A DNA stretch of 64,000 nucleotides from the NCBI RefSeq assembly GCF_003762835.1, contig NZ_RJWA01000001.1:868001-932000 (forward strand). The letters run 5' to 3'. Source of the DNA: Micromonospora sp. HM5-17 (GTDB lineage: Bacteria > Actinomycetota > Actinomycetes > Mycobacteriales > Micromonosporaceae). The number at the start of each line of letters is the position of its first letter. Positions within the stretch are counted from its first letter, which is position 1. The notes under the pieces are model-generated. The model saw only the letters and a list, made by a program, of their open reading frames with translations. It did no database searches and was not told the DNA's origin. The translations under genes were made by a program, and so were the position numbers. This document shows, one piece after another, positions 24,825 to 32,908 of this stretch.

Positions 24825-26483
24825 TCAGCCCGTCGACCGACGCCGCGGCCGGACGCGCTGCCGGAGCCGGTCGGCGGCGAGCCCGGCGTACCGGTGGGCG
24901 ACGAACCGGGTGGCGTGGGCCAGGGAGCGGATCCCGCCCACCGGGATCGTCTCGACCCCGGCCAGCGCGTCCCGACGGGCGCGCCGGTCCGCCCGGACCA
25001 CCAGCCGAGGGCGCGGCGAGGTCCACTGCTCCGCCGGAAGCGTGCGCAGATCGAGCACCCCGAGGTCGTCGCCGCTGACCCAGCGCCGGCCGGCGACCTC
25101 GGCGACCACCTGGTCAAGCGGCTCGTCCGGCCGGCGTACCCGGCGGGCCCGGCTCAGCGCGGCGGTGCGCCAGAGCGAGACCGCGTCCTCCGGCGTGGTG
25201 GCCCCGGCCGGCAGGACCCGGACCAGCCCGGCCTGCCACTCGTCGGCGATCGCCACCAGCCGCCGTACGGTGTCGGCGTCGACCCCGTGGTGCGGGGCGA
25301 GTTCCAGCAGGTACGGGGCGGGAAAGGCGGTGTCCGGCGCGGACGGTGCCAGCGCCACCCGGGGGTCCGACCGGTACGCCGCCGCGAGCAGGCGCCGCTC
25401 CAGCAGGGGATCGGCGAGGATCGACCGCCGGTCGTCGGAGAGTTCGGCCCAGTTCGCGACCAGGACCACCCGCAGGTCGGTCAGGTCGCTGGCGAGCAGC
25501 CGGTCCACGCAGGTACGGACCAGCTCGTAGGGGCCGTCCGCGTGGACCACCGCCACGACCAGCGGCACCGCGAAGATCCGGTTTGCGGCCGGCCGCAGGT
25601 AGCGGGGCTGGGGCATCAGGTCGGCCAGGAAGGGGCGGTTGTACCGGCGTAGCGCGTCACCCCGGGTCATCATGTGTGAGGGGCCGAGGTGCCAGCTCCG
25701 CGCCCGCGGCTCGGGCACGAAGACCGCGCCGACCTGGGCCAGCCGGTACCCGAACTCGGTGTCCTCGCCGAGCCGTAGCTCGGGGTTGAGGCCGCCGGCC
25801 TCCTCGTACAGGGCGCGGGCGAGGGCCGCGGTGGCGCCGACGTGGGCCCGGAAGTTCAGGTGGTCGCCGCCGCGCAGGTGGTCGGTGTCGTTGATCAGGC
25901 GTTCGACGTACTCGTGCGGCGCGGTCTCGGCGAGCGGGAACAGCCGGTCGAGCGTTCCGGCGGCGCAGCGCTCCGCGACCTCCTCCGGGGTGATGGTCCA
26001 GCCGTGGTCGACGAAGCGCTTGTAGCCGAGGGTCACCACCTCGTCGCTGACATGGTGCCAGCGGACCTGGGCCGCGACGTGCTCCGGGAAGACGACCATG
26101 TCCGCGTCGAGCCAGTGCAGGATCTCGCCGTCGCTGACGGTGGCGCCCACGTGGAGCGCGGTGGCGCGACCCCAGCCGGCGGCGTGGTCGGCCACCCGGA
26201 CGAGACGGCAGTGGGTGGGCCGCAGCTCGGGCAGCCGGATCGGTGGGTCACTGCCGTCGTCGACCACCAGCACCTCGAACAGCTCCGACGGGTACGTCTG
26301 GTGGCGCAGGGCGGCCAGGACCAGGTCGAGGGTCGGTTGGCAGTTGTGGGCCGGGATGACCAGCGAGACCGACCGGCTCGGCCGCCAGTTCGCCAGTGGC
26401 GGGGGGTCGAGCGCGCTCCAGTCGTTGCGGAAGACCCGGACCGGGGCGCGGGTCGGGGCAGCGGCCCGACGGGGGGAGAGCAC
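24825..26483 (-). CDS. glycosyltransferase family 2 protein
   Basis: A 552-residue protein. Residues 35-260 are a GT2/GT27-type catalytic domain: SVSLVIPAHNCQPTLDLVLAAL, LVVDDGSDPP, ILHWLDADMVV (metal-binding DxD) and the galactosyltransferase-like end GGLNPELRLGEDTEFGYRL. The rest is a second alpha/beta region (VPLVVAVVHADGPYELVRTCVDRLL) of less clear role. No membrane segment or signal peptide is visible. It is transcribed divergently from the glycosyltransferase-like gene at 26639 and belongs to the surface-polymer region. GTG start at 26483; the sugar donor cannot be read. Confidence 0.85.
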   Translation of the reverse strand: MLSPRRAAAPTRAPVRVFRNDWSALDPPPLANWRPSRSVSLVIPAHNCQPTLDLVLAALRHQTYPSELFEVLVVDDGSDPPIRLPELRPTHCRLVRVADHAAGWGRATALHVGATVSDGEILHWLDADMVVFPEHVAAQVRWHHVSDEVVTLGYKRFVDHGWTITPEEVAERCAAGTLDRLFPLAETAPHEYVERLINDTDHLRGGDHLNFRAHVGATAALARALYEEAGGLNPELRLGEDTEFGYRLAQVGAVFVPEPRARSWHLGPSHMMTRGDALRRYNRPFLADLMPQPRYLRPAANRIFAVPLVVAVVHADGPYELVRTCVDRLLASDLTDLRVVLVANWAELSDDRRSILADPLLERRLLAAAYRSDPRVALAPSAPDTAFPAPYLLELAPHHGVDADTVRRLVAIADEWQAGLVRVLPAGATTPEDAVSLWRTAALSRARRVRRPDEPLDQVVAEVAGRRWVSGDDLGVLDLRTLPAEQWTSPRPRLVVRADRRARRDALAGVETIPVGGIRSLAHATRFVAHRYAGLAADRLRQRVRPRRRSTG

Positions 26484-26551
26484 GCGCCACAGTGTAGTTG
26501 TCTGATTGCTGAGAGCTGATAATTCGCCGCCGCGTGCCGGACATTGTCGAG

Positions 26552-26573
26552 CGTGGTCAGCGTGTCGACCACG
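26552..26573. promoter_or_regulatory. inverted repeat between divergent glycosyltransferase genes
   Basis: CGTGGTC (26552-26558) and GACCACG (26567-26573) are separated by 8 nt, with flanking TTGTC/ACAA extending the symmetry. It lies in the 155-nt gap between the starts at 26483 and 26639 and could be a shared operator. Confidence 0.5.
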
Positions 26574-26638
26574 ACAAGTTGCCTCACGATAGCTACACGT
26601 AGGTTGAGCCTCTGTTACCGGTCGATGAGGGAGTCGGC

Positions 26639-28804
26639 TTGCCGACCAGGGACAACCCGGAGAAGTACCTCCGCTGGCGGGTGGTGGCCGGCGACCCGGC
26701 CCGGCGACGGCGGCGACGGTGGCCGGTCGGCACGCTGGGCTCCGGGCTGACCGAGGTGCCCGGTGGGGGGCGCGGTCCGGCCGGGCCGTGGCATCGGGTC
26801 TTCGTCGGTCGGATGGTCGTGGCCGCCGAGTCGGTGCGCTGGCTGCGACACCTGCTCGACCACCCGGTCACCCTGGCCCGGGTACGCCGGATCGACATCG
26901 TCGTCGACGAGTGGCGGATCCCGCAGCGTGGCTGGTCCGGGCGGCTGGGACCGGTGCCACACCTGCTGGCGCACCGGATCCGGCTGCCACGGCGAGACCA
27001 GGGTCAGGTCCGGATCGGCCTGGACCTGCGGTGGTCGGTCCCGCTCCGTTCGGTCCTCGCCGCCGTGCTGCCACTGCTCACCCCGGTACGGCCGCTTCCC
27101 GCCCCGGCCAGCCCGGACGTGACCGCCCAGGACGTCCTCCCCGACTGGCTGGGCGCGGGGCCGAACCAGGCCGCCGTCGCCGGCGAGCTGCCCGGCGACG
27201 CCGACATCCGCCCCCACGACGTGGTGCTCCGCCCGGACGGGGCCGAGCCGGTGTTCGCGGCCGACCCGTCGCCACTCGCGACCGACCCGGTACCAGCGGC
27301 TCCGGCCGCTCCGGGCGAGGAGCCGTACCGGGCGCTCCTCGCCGTCGACCGGGCCGGCGCCGTGGCGGTGGCCCGGGCCCTGCCTCGTACCACACCGGTG
27401 TTGATCGACGTCGAGCACGCCGTGCCGGCCGGCCGGTACGGGCCGTTCGGCCCGGACACGCCCCGGGCAGAGCTGCGCTTCGCCACCGGGCCGGGGGAGC
27501 CGGACTGGCGGATCCTCGGCCCCGGCGGGGTGGACCGTACCGGGACGCTGGAGCGGCCCTGGCTGACCGAGGAGGAGCAGGCGGCGCTGGCCGGGATCGG
27601 CTCGGTCGAGTGCCGGCTGGTGCCCGGACGGCAGCCGGCGCGGGAGGTGACGCTGCTGCTGCACCTGATCGCGGCCGGCCTCCCGGTGTACGCGCCGGAG
27701 CTGCCGCCGGCCTGTCGGGCGTACCTGGTCGACGAGGTCGTCGCGCTGGTCACCAGCGAGCCGCCCGGCCGGTACGCCACACCGCTGGACCGGGAGGTCC
27801 GCGCGGTACGCCAGCGCCGGGCCGTGCTCCGCGGACACGGCCGGGCGTTTCGGCTGGCCGCGCTGGCCGCGCCGGCCTTTCCCGGGGTACCCACGCTGCC
27901 GTCGGTCTCCGTGCTCCTGGTCACCCGGCGGCTGTCGCACGTCGTCGCGGCGGTCGCCGCCATCGAGGCGCAGAGCTACCCGACCCTGGAGATCGTCCTC
28001 TGCCTGCACGGGGTGGCGTCGACCCCCGAGTTGCGGTCCCGGCTGGCCGGCTGCACCCGCCCGGTGCAGATCCACGAGGTGCCGGCCGCGCAGAGCTTCG
28101 GCGCCGCGCTGGGCACGGCGACCGCCCGGGCCCGGGGAAGCCTGGTCACCAAGGTGGACGATGACGACACGTATGGCCCGGAGCACGTCTGGGACCTCGT
28201 CCTCGCCCGGTACCACTCCGGCGCGACGCTGGTCGGCAAGGCGGCCGAGTTCGTGCACCTGGCGGCCCTGAACACCACCGTACGGCGGGACGCCGGCGCC
28301 CCGGAGAGCTACACCACCGCCGTTGCCGGCGGCACCATGCTGATCAGCCGGGGTGACCTGGAAGAGCTGGGTGGCTGGCGCCCGGTACCCCGCTCGGTCG
28401 ACCGCGGCCTGATCGACCGGGTCCGTCGGGCCGGTGGGCTCGTCTACCGTACCCATCCCCTCGGGTACGTCTATCACCGGCGGCACGCCGGACACACCTG
28501 GGATCCGGGGCTGGAGTACTTCCTCCGAGGCGGCGGCACGCAGTGGTCCGGCCTGCCCCGGCACCCCGAGTTCGGCACCGCCCCCGACGGTGGAGACCAG
28601 GCCGGCGCCGCGCCCCACCGTGCGGACCGCATCGGCGCCGCGCTCACCGGCGCGGACCAGGCCGGCGTTGCTCCCGGCGCCGTGTTCGAGGTCGGCACCG
28701 GACCCGGCGGCATGGGCGAGGTCGGCACCGGACCCGGCGCGGTGACGGAGGAAGCCCGGAGGGGATCGGATGGCGACCGGGTCGCCGAACACCACCGGAG
28801 CTGA
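26639..28804 (+). CDS. glycosyltransferase (GT2-type C-terminal domain), large N-terminal extension
   Basis: A 721-residue protein. The first 400 residues have no motif I recognise but include Pro/Ala-rich linkers. Residues about 420-640 are a GT2 domain: SVSVLLVTRRLSHVVAAVAAIEAQSYP, LVTKVDDDDTYGPEHVWDLV with the acidic DDDD metal site (about 506), and YTTAVAGGTMLISRGDLEELGGW. The C-terminal 75 residues are degenerate repeats (VGTGPGGMGE, VGTGPGA). The start is a TTG behind GAGGGAG; an in-frame stop near 26600 excludes a longer form. It overlaps the next gene by 35 nt. Probably part of the surface-polymer pathway. Confidence 0.75.
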   Translation: MPTRDNPEKYLRWRVVAGDPARRRRRRWPVGTLGSGLTEVPGGGRGPAGPWHRVFVGRMVVAAESVRWLRHLLDHPVTLARVRRIDIVVDEWRIPQRGWSGRLGPVPHLLAHRIRLPRRDQGQVRIGLDLRWSVPLRSVLAAVLPLLTPVRPLPAPASPDVTAQDVLPDWLGAGPNQAAVAGELPGDADIRPHDVVLRPDGAEPVFAADPSPLATDPVPAAPAAPGEEPYRALLAVDRAGAVAVARALPRTTPVLIDVEHAVPAGRYGPFGPDTPRAELRFATGPGEPDWRILGPGGVDRTGTLERPWLTEEEQAALAGIGSVECRLVPGRQPAREVTLLLHLIAAGLPVYAPELPPACRAYLVDEVVALVTSEPPGRYATPLDREVRAVRQRRAVLRGHGRAFRLAALAAPAFPGVPTLPSVSVLLVTRRLSHVVAAVAAIEAQSYPTLEIVLCLHGVASTPELRSRLAGCTRPVQIHEVPAAQSFGAALGTATARARGSLVTKVDDDDTYGPEHVWDLVLARYHSGATLVGKAAEFVHLAALNTTVRRDAGAPESYTTAVAGGTMLISRGDLEELGGWRPVPRSVDRGLIDRVRRAGGLVYRTHPLGYVYHRRHAGHTWDPGLEYFLRGGGTQWSGLPRHPEFGTAPDGGDQAGAAPHRADRIGAALTGADQAGVAPGAVFEVGTGPGGMGEVGTGPGAVTEEARRGSDGDRVAEHHRS
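28688..28739 (+). repeat. 30-nt-period repeat in the glycosyltransferase tail
   Basis: A 22-nt element beginning gaggtcggcaccggaccc occurs identically at 28688-28709 and 28718-28739, encoding repeated EVGTGPG in the last 40 codons of the gene. Confidence 0.8.
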
Positions 28805-30383
28805 CCGTCCGGCACCGGTCCTCGCCGGCCGGGCGGACCGGAGCGCCGCCGGCCGGCCCGGGACCGGCTGGCGGCCGTCGCCGTACCTGGGGTTCGCCGC
28901 GCTGGCGGTGCTCGGGGCGGTCGCGCTGAGCCTCCGCCGGCCGTGGGGTGCCGACTTCGGGCTGCACGTCGCCGCGGTCGGACGGCTCCGCGACAACCTG
29001 CTCGATCCGGCGAACCCGATGGTCGAGTCGACCGTGGGCGGGCCGTACAGCACCCCGTACACGGTGCTGCTCGCGCTGGTGGTGCGGCTGACCGGCGTCC
29101 CGGCCGCGATCGTGCTCAGCGCCGCCGCCCCGGTCAACCTGGCGCTGCTGCTCTACGGACTGCGCCGCTTCGTGGCGCTGTTCAGTGCCGACCGGTGGGC
29201 TCCGGTGCTGTCCCTGGTCTTCGTGCCGCTGCTCTGGGGGACCGACGCCCTGCGCTGGAGCGGCTTTCCGACCCTGCGCGGACTGGTGCTGATCCTGCCG
29301 TACCCGGGCACCCTCGGGCTGGCGCTGCTGCTGATCGGCTGGGCGGCTCTGGCCCGGGCGCTGGCGGCCCCCACGCCCCGGCGCTGGACGCTGGTCGGTC
29401 TCCTCGGCGGGGTGCTCGTTCTGGTCCACCCGTTCACCGCGCTCGGCGCCGCGCTCGGTGCGCTCGCGCTGGCCGTGCCCCGGATCCGTCGGCCGACCCG
29501 GGCCGACCCGCGGGGCGCCGCGCTCGGCGTGGGCGTGGCGCTGGCCGTCGTGCTGACCTGGCCGTACTTCCGGGTCACCGACCTGATCGGCGCGGCTCGG
29601 GACTACGACGCCATCCACCGTCCGCTCTACCTCGACCCGCTGGCCCGGTACGGCTTCGCGTTCGTGGTGGGGCTGCCGGCGCTGGCCGTACGTCTGTGGC
29701 GGGACCGCCTCGACCCGCTGGCGCTGCTCGTCGGCCTGGCCGGGGCACCGGTGCTGGCCGGTGGGCTGACCGGGGCATACGGCCTGGGCCGGCTCTGGCC
29801 GGTGGTGCTGCTGGGCCTCCAGGTGGCGGCGGCGGTCGAGCTTGTCCGGGCGGTGCGGGCCGGGCGCAGCGGCGGGGCCCGGGCGGTCCGGACCGCGGTG
29901 ACCGGGGTCTGGGCGGCCGGAGCCGCCGCCGCGGTGCTGGTCGGGTTCGTCCTCCAGTCCGGCAACCTGCTGCTGGTGCTGCCCCGGGACCATCTCACCT
30001 CGGAACGCCGGGCGACTTTCGGGACCAGCAGCCTGCCCGACCACGCCTGGGTGGCCCGGCACGTCCCTCCCGGCGCGGTGCTGCTGGCCGCCGACCCGGC
30101 GGTGGGCCGCGACCTGCTGACGTACGAGATCCGCGCGGTCGCTCCGCCGTGGCCCGGTCCGATGCTGCCCGACGAGGCGCGGCGTCGGGCCGACGAGGCC
30201 GCCCTGCTCGATCCCGGAACCGAATCCGCCCGCCGCATGGAACTGTTCGTGCGTTACGGGGTGGACTGGGTACTGGAACCGGTCACCGGCTATCCGTGGC
30301 TCGACGGATATGCGACCCGGGTCGTGACCGGACCGGGCGGAGTGCGGCTGGTCCGCCTTTCCACCGCCGATGGGGGGCGTTGA
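28770..30383 (+). CDS. polytopic membrane protein, GT-C-like
   Basis: A 537-residue integral membrane protein with about ten helices from residue 40 onward (LGFAALAVLGAVALSL, VLLALVVRLTGVPAAIVLSAAAP, LGLALLLIGWAALARALA and others). It has an early loop GADFGLHVAAVGRL and a soluble C-terminal part ending VDWVLEPVTGYPWL. The first loop with acidic residues and the overall plan resemble lipid-linked-sugar-dependent GT-C glycosyltransferases, but no diagnostic motif is certain. Its start lies 35 nt inside the upstream glycosyltransferase gene, implying coupled expression. Confidence 0.7.
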   Translation: MATGSPNTTGADRPAPVLAGRADRSAAGRPGTGWRPSPYLGFAALAVLGAVALSLRRPWGADFGLHVAAVGRLRDNLLDPANPMVESTVGGPYSTPYTVLLALVVRLTGVPAAIVLSAAAPVNLALLLYGLRRFVALFSADRWAPVLSLVFVPLLWGTDALRWSGFPTLRGLVLILPYPGTLGLALLLIGWAALARALAAPTPRRWTLVGLLGGVLVLVHPFTALGAALGALALAVPRIRRPTRADPRGAALGVGVALAVVLTWPYFRVTDLIGAARDYDAIHRPLYLDPLARYGFAFVVGLPALAVRLWRDRLDPLALLVGLAGAPVLAGGLTGAYGLGRLWPVVLLGLQVAAAVELVRAVRAGRSGGARAVRTAVTGVWAAGAAAAVLVGFVLQSGNLLLVLPRDHLTSERRATFGTSSLPDHAWVARHVPPGAVLLAADPAVGRDLLTYEIRAVAPPWPGPMLPDEARRRADEAALLDPGTESARRMELFVRYGVDWVLEPVTGYPWLDGYATRVVTGPGGVRLVRLSTADGGR

Positions 30384-30435
30384 CCCGAATGAAACTTCCA
30401 CGACCATTTCGGTAATCACAACGTCACAACGTGAA

Positions 30436-30468
30436 CATGGCACGTTTACCCGATGGGCTTGTGCCATG
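30436..30468. promoter_or_regulatory. inverted repeat upstream of the ABC ATPase gene
   Basis: CATGGCAC (30436-30443) and GTGCCATG (30461-30468) are a perfect 8-bp inverted repeat with 17 nt between them, 53 nt before the gene start. It sits in the AT-richest part of the gap and is a probable operator. Confidence 0.55.
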
Positions 30469-30520
30469 ATCCTCGTCACAGTCATTCCGGGGTCGGCCAT
30501 CACGCTGCGGGGAGGTGACG

Positions 30521-31837
30521 GTGACAGCCGTCGCGCTCAAGGACGTCACGAAGGTTTTCCCGGATGGGACAGTGGCGGTGGACAACGTCAGTCTCGACGT
30601 CAACGACGGCGAGTTCATGGTGTTGCTCGGCCCCTCCGGATGCGGAAAGTCCACTGTGCTGCGGATGGTCGCCGGTCTGGAGGACCCGACCAGCGGGGCG
30701 GTGTTGCTGAACGGGGAACTCGCCAACGACCTGCCGCCCCGGGATCGCGGCGTCGCCATGGTTTTCCAGGACTTCGCGCTCTATCCACACATGTCCGTCG
30801 GGAACAACATCGCCTTTCCACTCCGGCTCTCCGGAGTGGAGGAGCGGGCGCGCAACGAGCGGGTGGCGGACGTGGCGAACGCGCTCGGCATCGGCGACGT
30901 GCTCGGACGCAAGCCGAGTCAACTCTCCGGCGGCCAGCGCCAGCGAGTCGCGATGGGCCGCGCCATCGTTCGCCGTCCCGGCCTCTTCCTGATGGACGAA
31001 CCGCTGTCCAATCTCGACAGCGGACTGCGGGCCGAGTTGCGGGCGGAGATCTCCGGGCTGGTCCGGGAGCTGGGGGTGAGCACCATCTACGTCACCCACG
31101 ACCAGGCCGAGGCGCTGACCATGGCCGATCGGGTGGCGATCATGCGCAAGGGCGTACTCCAGGACGTCGGCACGCCGACCCAGGTGTACGGTCGGCCGGC
31201 GACCCTCTACGTCGCCGCGTTTCTCGGCAGTCCGCGGATGAACCTGCTGGAGGCGACGGTTTACGTCCACCTCGACCGGTACGTCACGCTCAATCTCGGC
31301 GAGCAGGCGCTCCACCTGCCCTGGGACGACCTCCGGGCCCGGGCGGTGGCCCACTACCACGGCGAGCGGATCGTGGTCGGGATGCGGGCCGAGGCGCTGA
31401 CCCCGGTGGCGCCCGACACTCCGGGGGCCGTGTTACAGGGGCGGATCCGCTACCTGGAACACCACGGACACGAGTCGCTGGCGTTTCTCGACATCGGCGC
31501 GACCGCGATCGTCGTCGACGATCTCGGCGGGCCGATGCCCGGCGAGCGGCCCGTCGGCACGGGGCGAGGGATCCGCCGGCTCAGCCGGGTGATACAGCGG
31601 CTGACCGGCCGGGCGAGCGCCGCGGTGCCCGCGCCGGTGACACCTGGTGCGCAGGGGGCGCGGGAGAGCGTACTGAACGACCCGGGCCGGCACCACCGCC
31701 GTCCCGCCGAGCTGGCGGTGCGGCTGGCGCCGTACCCGGCGGTCTCGCCCGGTCACTCGATGGCGGTCTCGGTACGGATGGATGCCGTGCACTTCTTCGA
31801 CGAGCGCGGCGACCGGATCGACGTCGGCTGGCGGTGA
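30521..31837 (+). CDS. carbohydrate-type ABC transporter ATP-binding protein (MalK/UgpC class)
   Basis: A 438-residue ATPase. Walker A is GPSGCGKST, Q-loop VFQDFALYPHMSV, signature LSGGQRQRVAMGRA, Walker B LFLMDEPLSNLD and switch VTHDQAEAL. The C-terminal regulatory part (RMNLLEATVYVH, VVGMRAEALTPV) is the OB/TOBE fold of MalK-like subunits, with an Arg/Pro-rich insert near residues 350-395. GTG 30521 is used because ggggagg lies 5 nt before it. No permease or binding protein is adjacent, so it may serve several sugar importers, as the multitask ATPase MsiK does in Streptomyces. Confidence 0.88.
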   Translation: MTAVALKDVTKVFPDGTVAVDNVSLDVNDGEFMVLLGPSGCGKSTVLRMVAGLEDPTSGAVLLNGELANDLPPRDRGVAMVFQDFALYPHMSVGNNIAFPLRLSGVEERARNERVADVANALGIGDVLGRKPSQLSGGQRQRVAMGRAIVRRPGLFLMDEPLSNLDSGLRAELRAEISGLVRELGVSTIYVTHDQAEALTMADRVAIMRKGVLQDVGTPTQVYGRPATLYVAAFLGSPRMNLLEATVYVHLDRYVTLNLGEQALHLPWDDLRARAVAHYHGERIVVGMRAEALTPVAPDTPGAVLQGRIRYLEHHGHESLAFLDIGATAIVVDDLGGPMPGERPVGTGRGIRRLSRVIQRLTGRASAAVPAPVTPGAQGARESVLNDPGRHHRRPAELAVRLAPYPAVSPGHSMAVSVRMDAVHFFDERGDRIDVGWR

Positions 31838-31996
31838 CACCGGCCGACGGCGACGTCGCGCGATGCCCGAACCGGCCGGGCCCGAGCAGGGCGGACTCGG
31901 CGCGGCGGGCGGCGCGACACGGACGACGCGGGTGACCGCCGGGCGCGATGACACGGCGGGTACGGGCGGCGCCGCGCAGAGACTGGCGCCGGCAAG

Positions 31997-32013
31997 TTAC
32001 CCACGGGTAAGGT
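31997..32013 (+). promoter_or_regulatory. palindrome overlapping a -10 element (leaderless promoter)
   Basis: TTACCC (31997-32002), AC, GGGTAA (32005-32010) is a perfect palindrome. It overlaps the -10 hexamer TAAGGT (32008-32013), which ends 6 nt before the ATG at 32020. The gene has no ribosome binding site, as expected for a leaderless transcript, and the palindrome is a likely repressor site. Confidence 0.6.
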
Positions 32014-32019
32014 GCGGCC

Positions 32020-32493
32020 ATGTCCCGCGACGTACGACGGCTCGCGGCCGAGATGCTCGGCTCGGTGCCCTTCGCCCAGACCCTCGGTATCGAGTTCGTC
32101 GAGGTGACCGTGGACGAGGCGGGCGGCCCCCGGGTCGTCGTCCGGCTGCCGGACTCGGCGGCGACCCGTAACCACGTCGGTGGTCCGCACGCCGGTGCCC
32201 TGTTCACCCTCGGCGAGACCGCCTCCGGGGCGGTGGTCCTGGCCGCGTTCGGTCAGCTCTTCGCGCGTGCCGTGCCGCTCGCCGTACGCGCCGAGATCGA
32301 CTATCGCCGGCTGGCGCTGGGGACGGTGCGGGCGACGGCCCGACTCGACCGGCCGGCCGAGTCGGTGGTGGCCGAGCTCGACGCCGGCACCCGGCCGGAG
32401 TTCCCGGTACGAGTCGAGATCGGCACCGAGGACGGAGCCGTGACCACCGAGATGACCGTGCTCTGGACGCTGAAGCCGCTTGCCACCGCCTGA
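32020..32493 (+). CDS. hotdog-fold thioesterase-like protein (DUF4442 type)
   Basis: A 157-residue protein with a hotdog fold. NHVGGPHAGALFTLGETASGAVVLAAFGQ is the helix-and-loop active region of the DUF4442/PaaI-like group, followed by AEIDYRRLALGTVRATARL. These proteins usually hydrolyse acyl-thioesters. ATG 32020 lies 6 nt behind a -10 element with a palindromic operator, so the transcript is probably leaderless. Its stop codon lies inside the first unit of a 44-nt tandem repeat. Confidence 0.78.
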   Translation: MSRDVRRLAAEMLGSVPFAQTLGIEFVEVTVDEAGGPRVVVRLPDSAATRNHVGGPHAGALFTLGETASGAVVLAAFGQLFARAVPLAVRAEIDYRRLALGTVRATARLDRPAESVVAELDAGTRPEFPVRVEIGTEDGAVTTEMTVLWTLKPLATA

Positions 32494-32566
32494 TCCGCTG
32501 CTCGGCGCCGCCTGGTCCGCCGCTTGCCACCGCCTGATCCGCCGCTCGGCGCCGCCTGGTCCGCCG
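32479..32566. repeat. 44-nt tandem repeat spanning the thioesterase stop
   Basis: The units 32479-32522 and 32523-32566 start cttgccaccgcctgatccgc and differ at one position. The TGA of the thioesterase gene (32491-32493) is in the first unit. A partial third unit (ctcggcgcc) follows. Confidence 0.85.
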
Positions 32567-32908
32567 CTCGGCGCCTCCGGGCCGCCGGTGAGCCCCACTC
32601 CAGGCTGCCGGGGTTCGCTTCGGGCCGTCGGGGCCTGCTTCGGGCTGCTGAAGTCCGCTTCGGGCTGCCGGGTCCTGTTCCGGACTGCTGGCGAGCCCCG
32701 TCCTCCCGGCGCGCCTCGGGCTCGGCGACGAGCCCGGCCACCGGCGTGTCGGCCTCGGCGTTCCCCGCTCCCCCGGGGTGGTCCGGGACGGACCCCAGCG
32801 GCGTACGGGGTTCCCTGAACCGACCCTGATCTTGCCTTGCGCACCTCGACACCCGCCCAGATAGGAAGACACCCTACATGTAGCGATCACTGCTATGGGA
32901 GGGTGTGA
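32494..32908. other. 415-nt non-coding region with degenerate repeats
   Basis: After the 44-nt repeat come about four imperfect 20-24-nt units containing ttcgggctgc (32615-32690). The rest is GC-rich without a convincing gene on either strand; the ORFs crossing it are Arg/Gly/Pro-rich chance frames. The last 50 nt hold the multicopper-oxidase control region. Confidence 0.5.
32869..32906 (+). promoter_or_regulatory. control hairpin and CopY/BlaI-like palindrome before the multicopper oxidase
   Basis: ACACCCT (32869-32875) pairs with AGGGTGT (32900-32906), with TAGC/GCTA pairing inside; the right arm overlaps the ribosome binding site GGAGGG (32898-32903). Overlapping the left arm is the perfect palindrome CTACATGTAG (32874-32883), which fits the TACAxxTGTA core of BlaI/CopY operators. 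Confidence 0.5.

Noticed and set aside
31838-32019. ORF frames in the gap before the thioesterase gene
   Set aside because: Frames are Gly/Ala/Arg-rich, lack ribosome binding sites and overlap the leaderless promoter; treated as non-coding.
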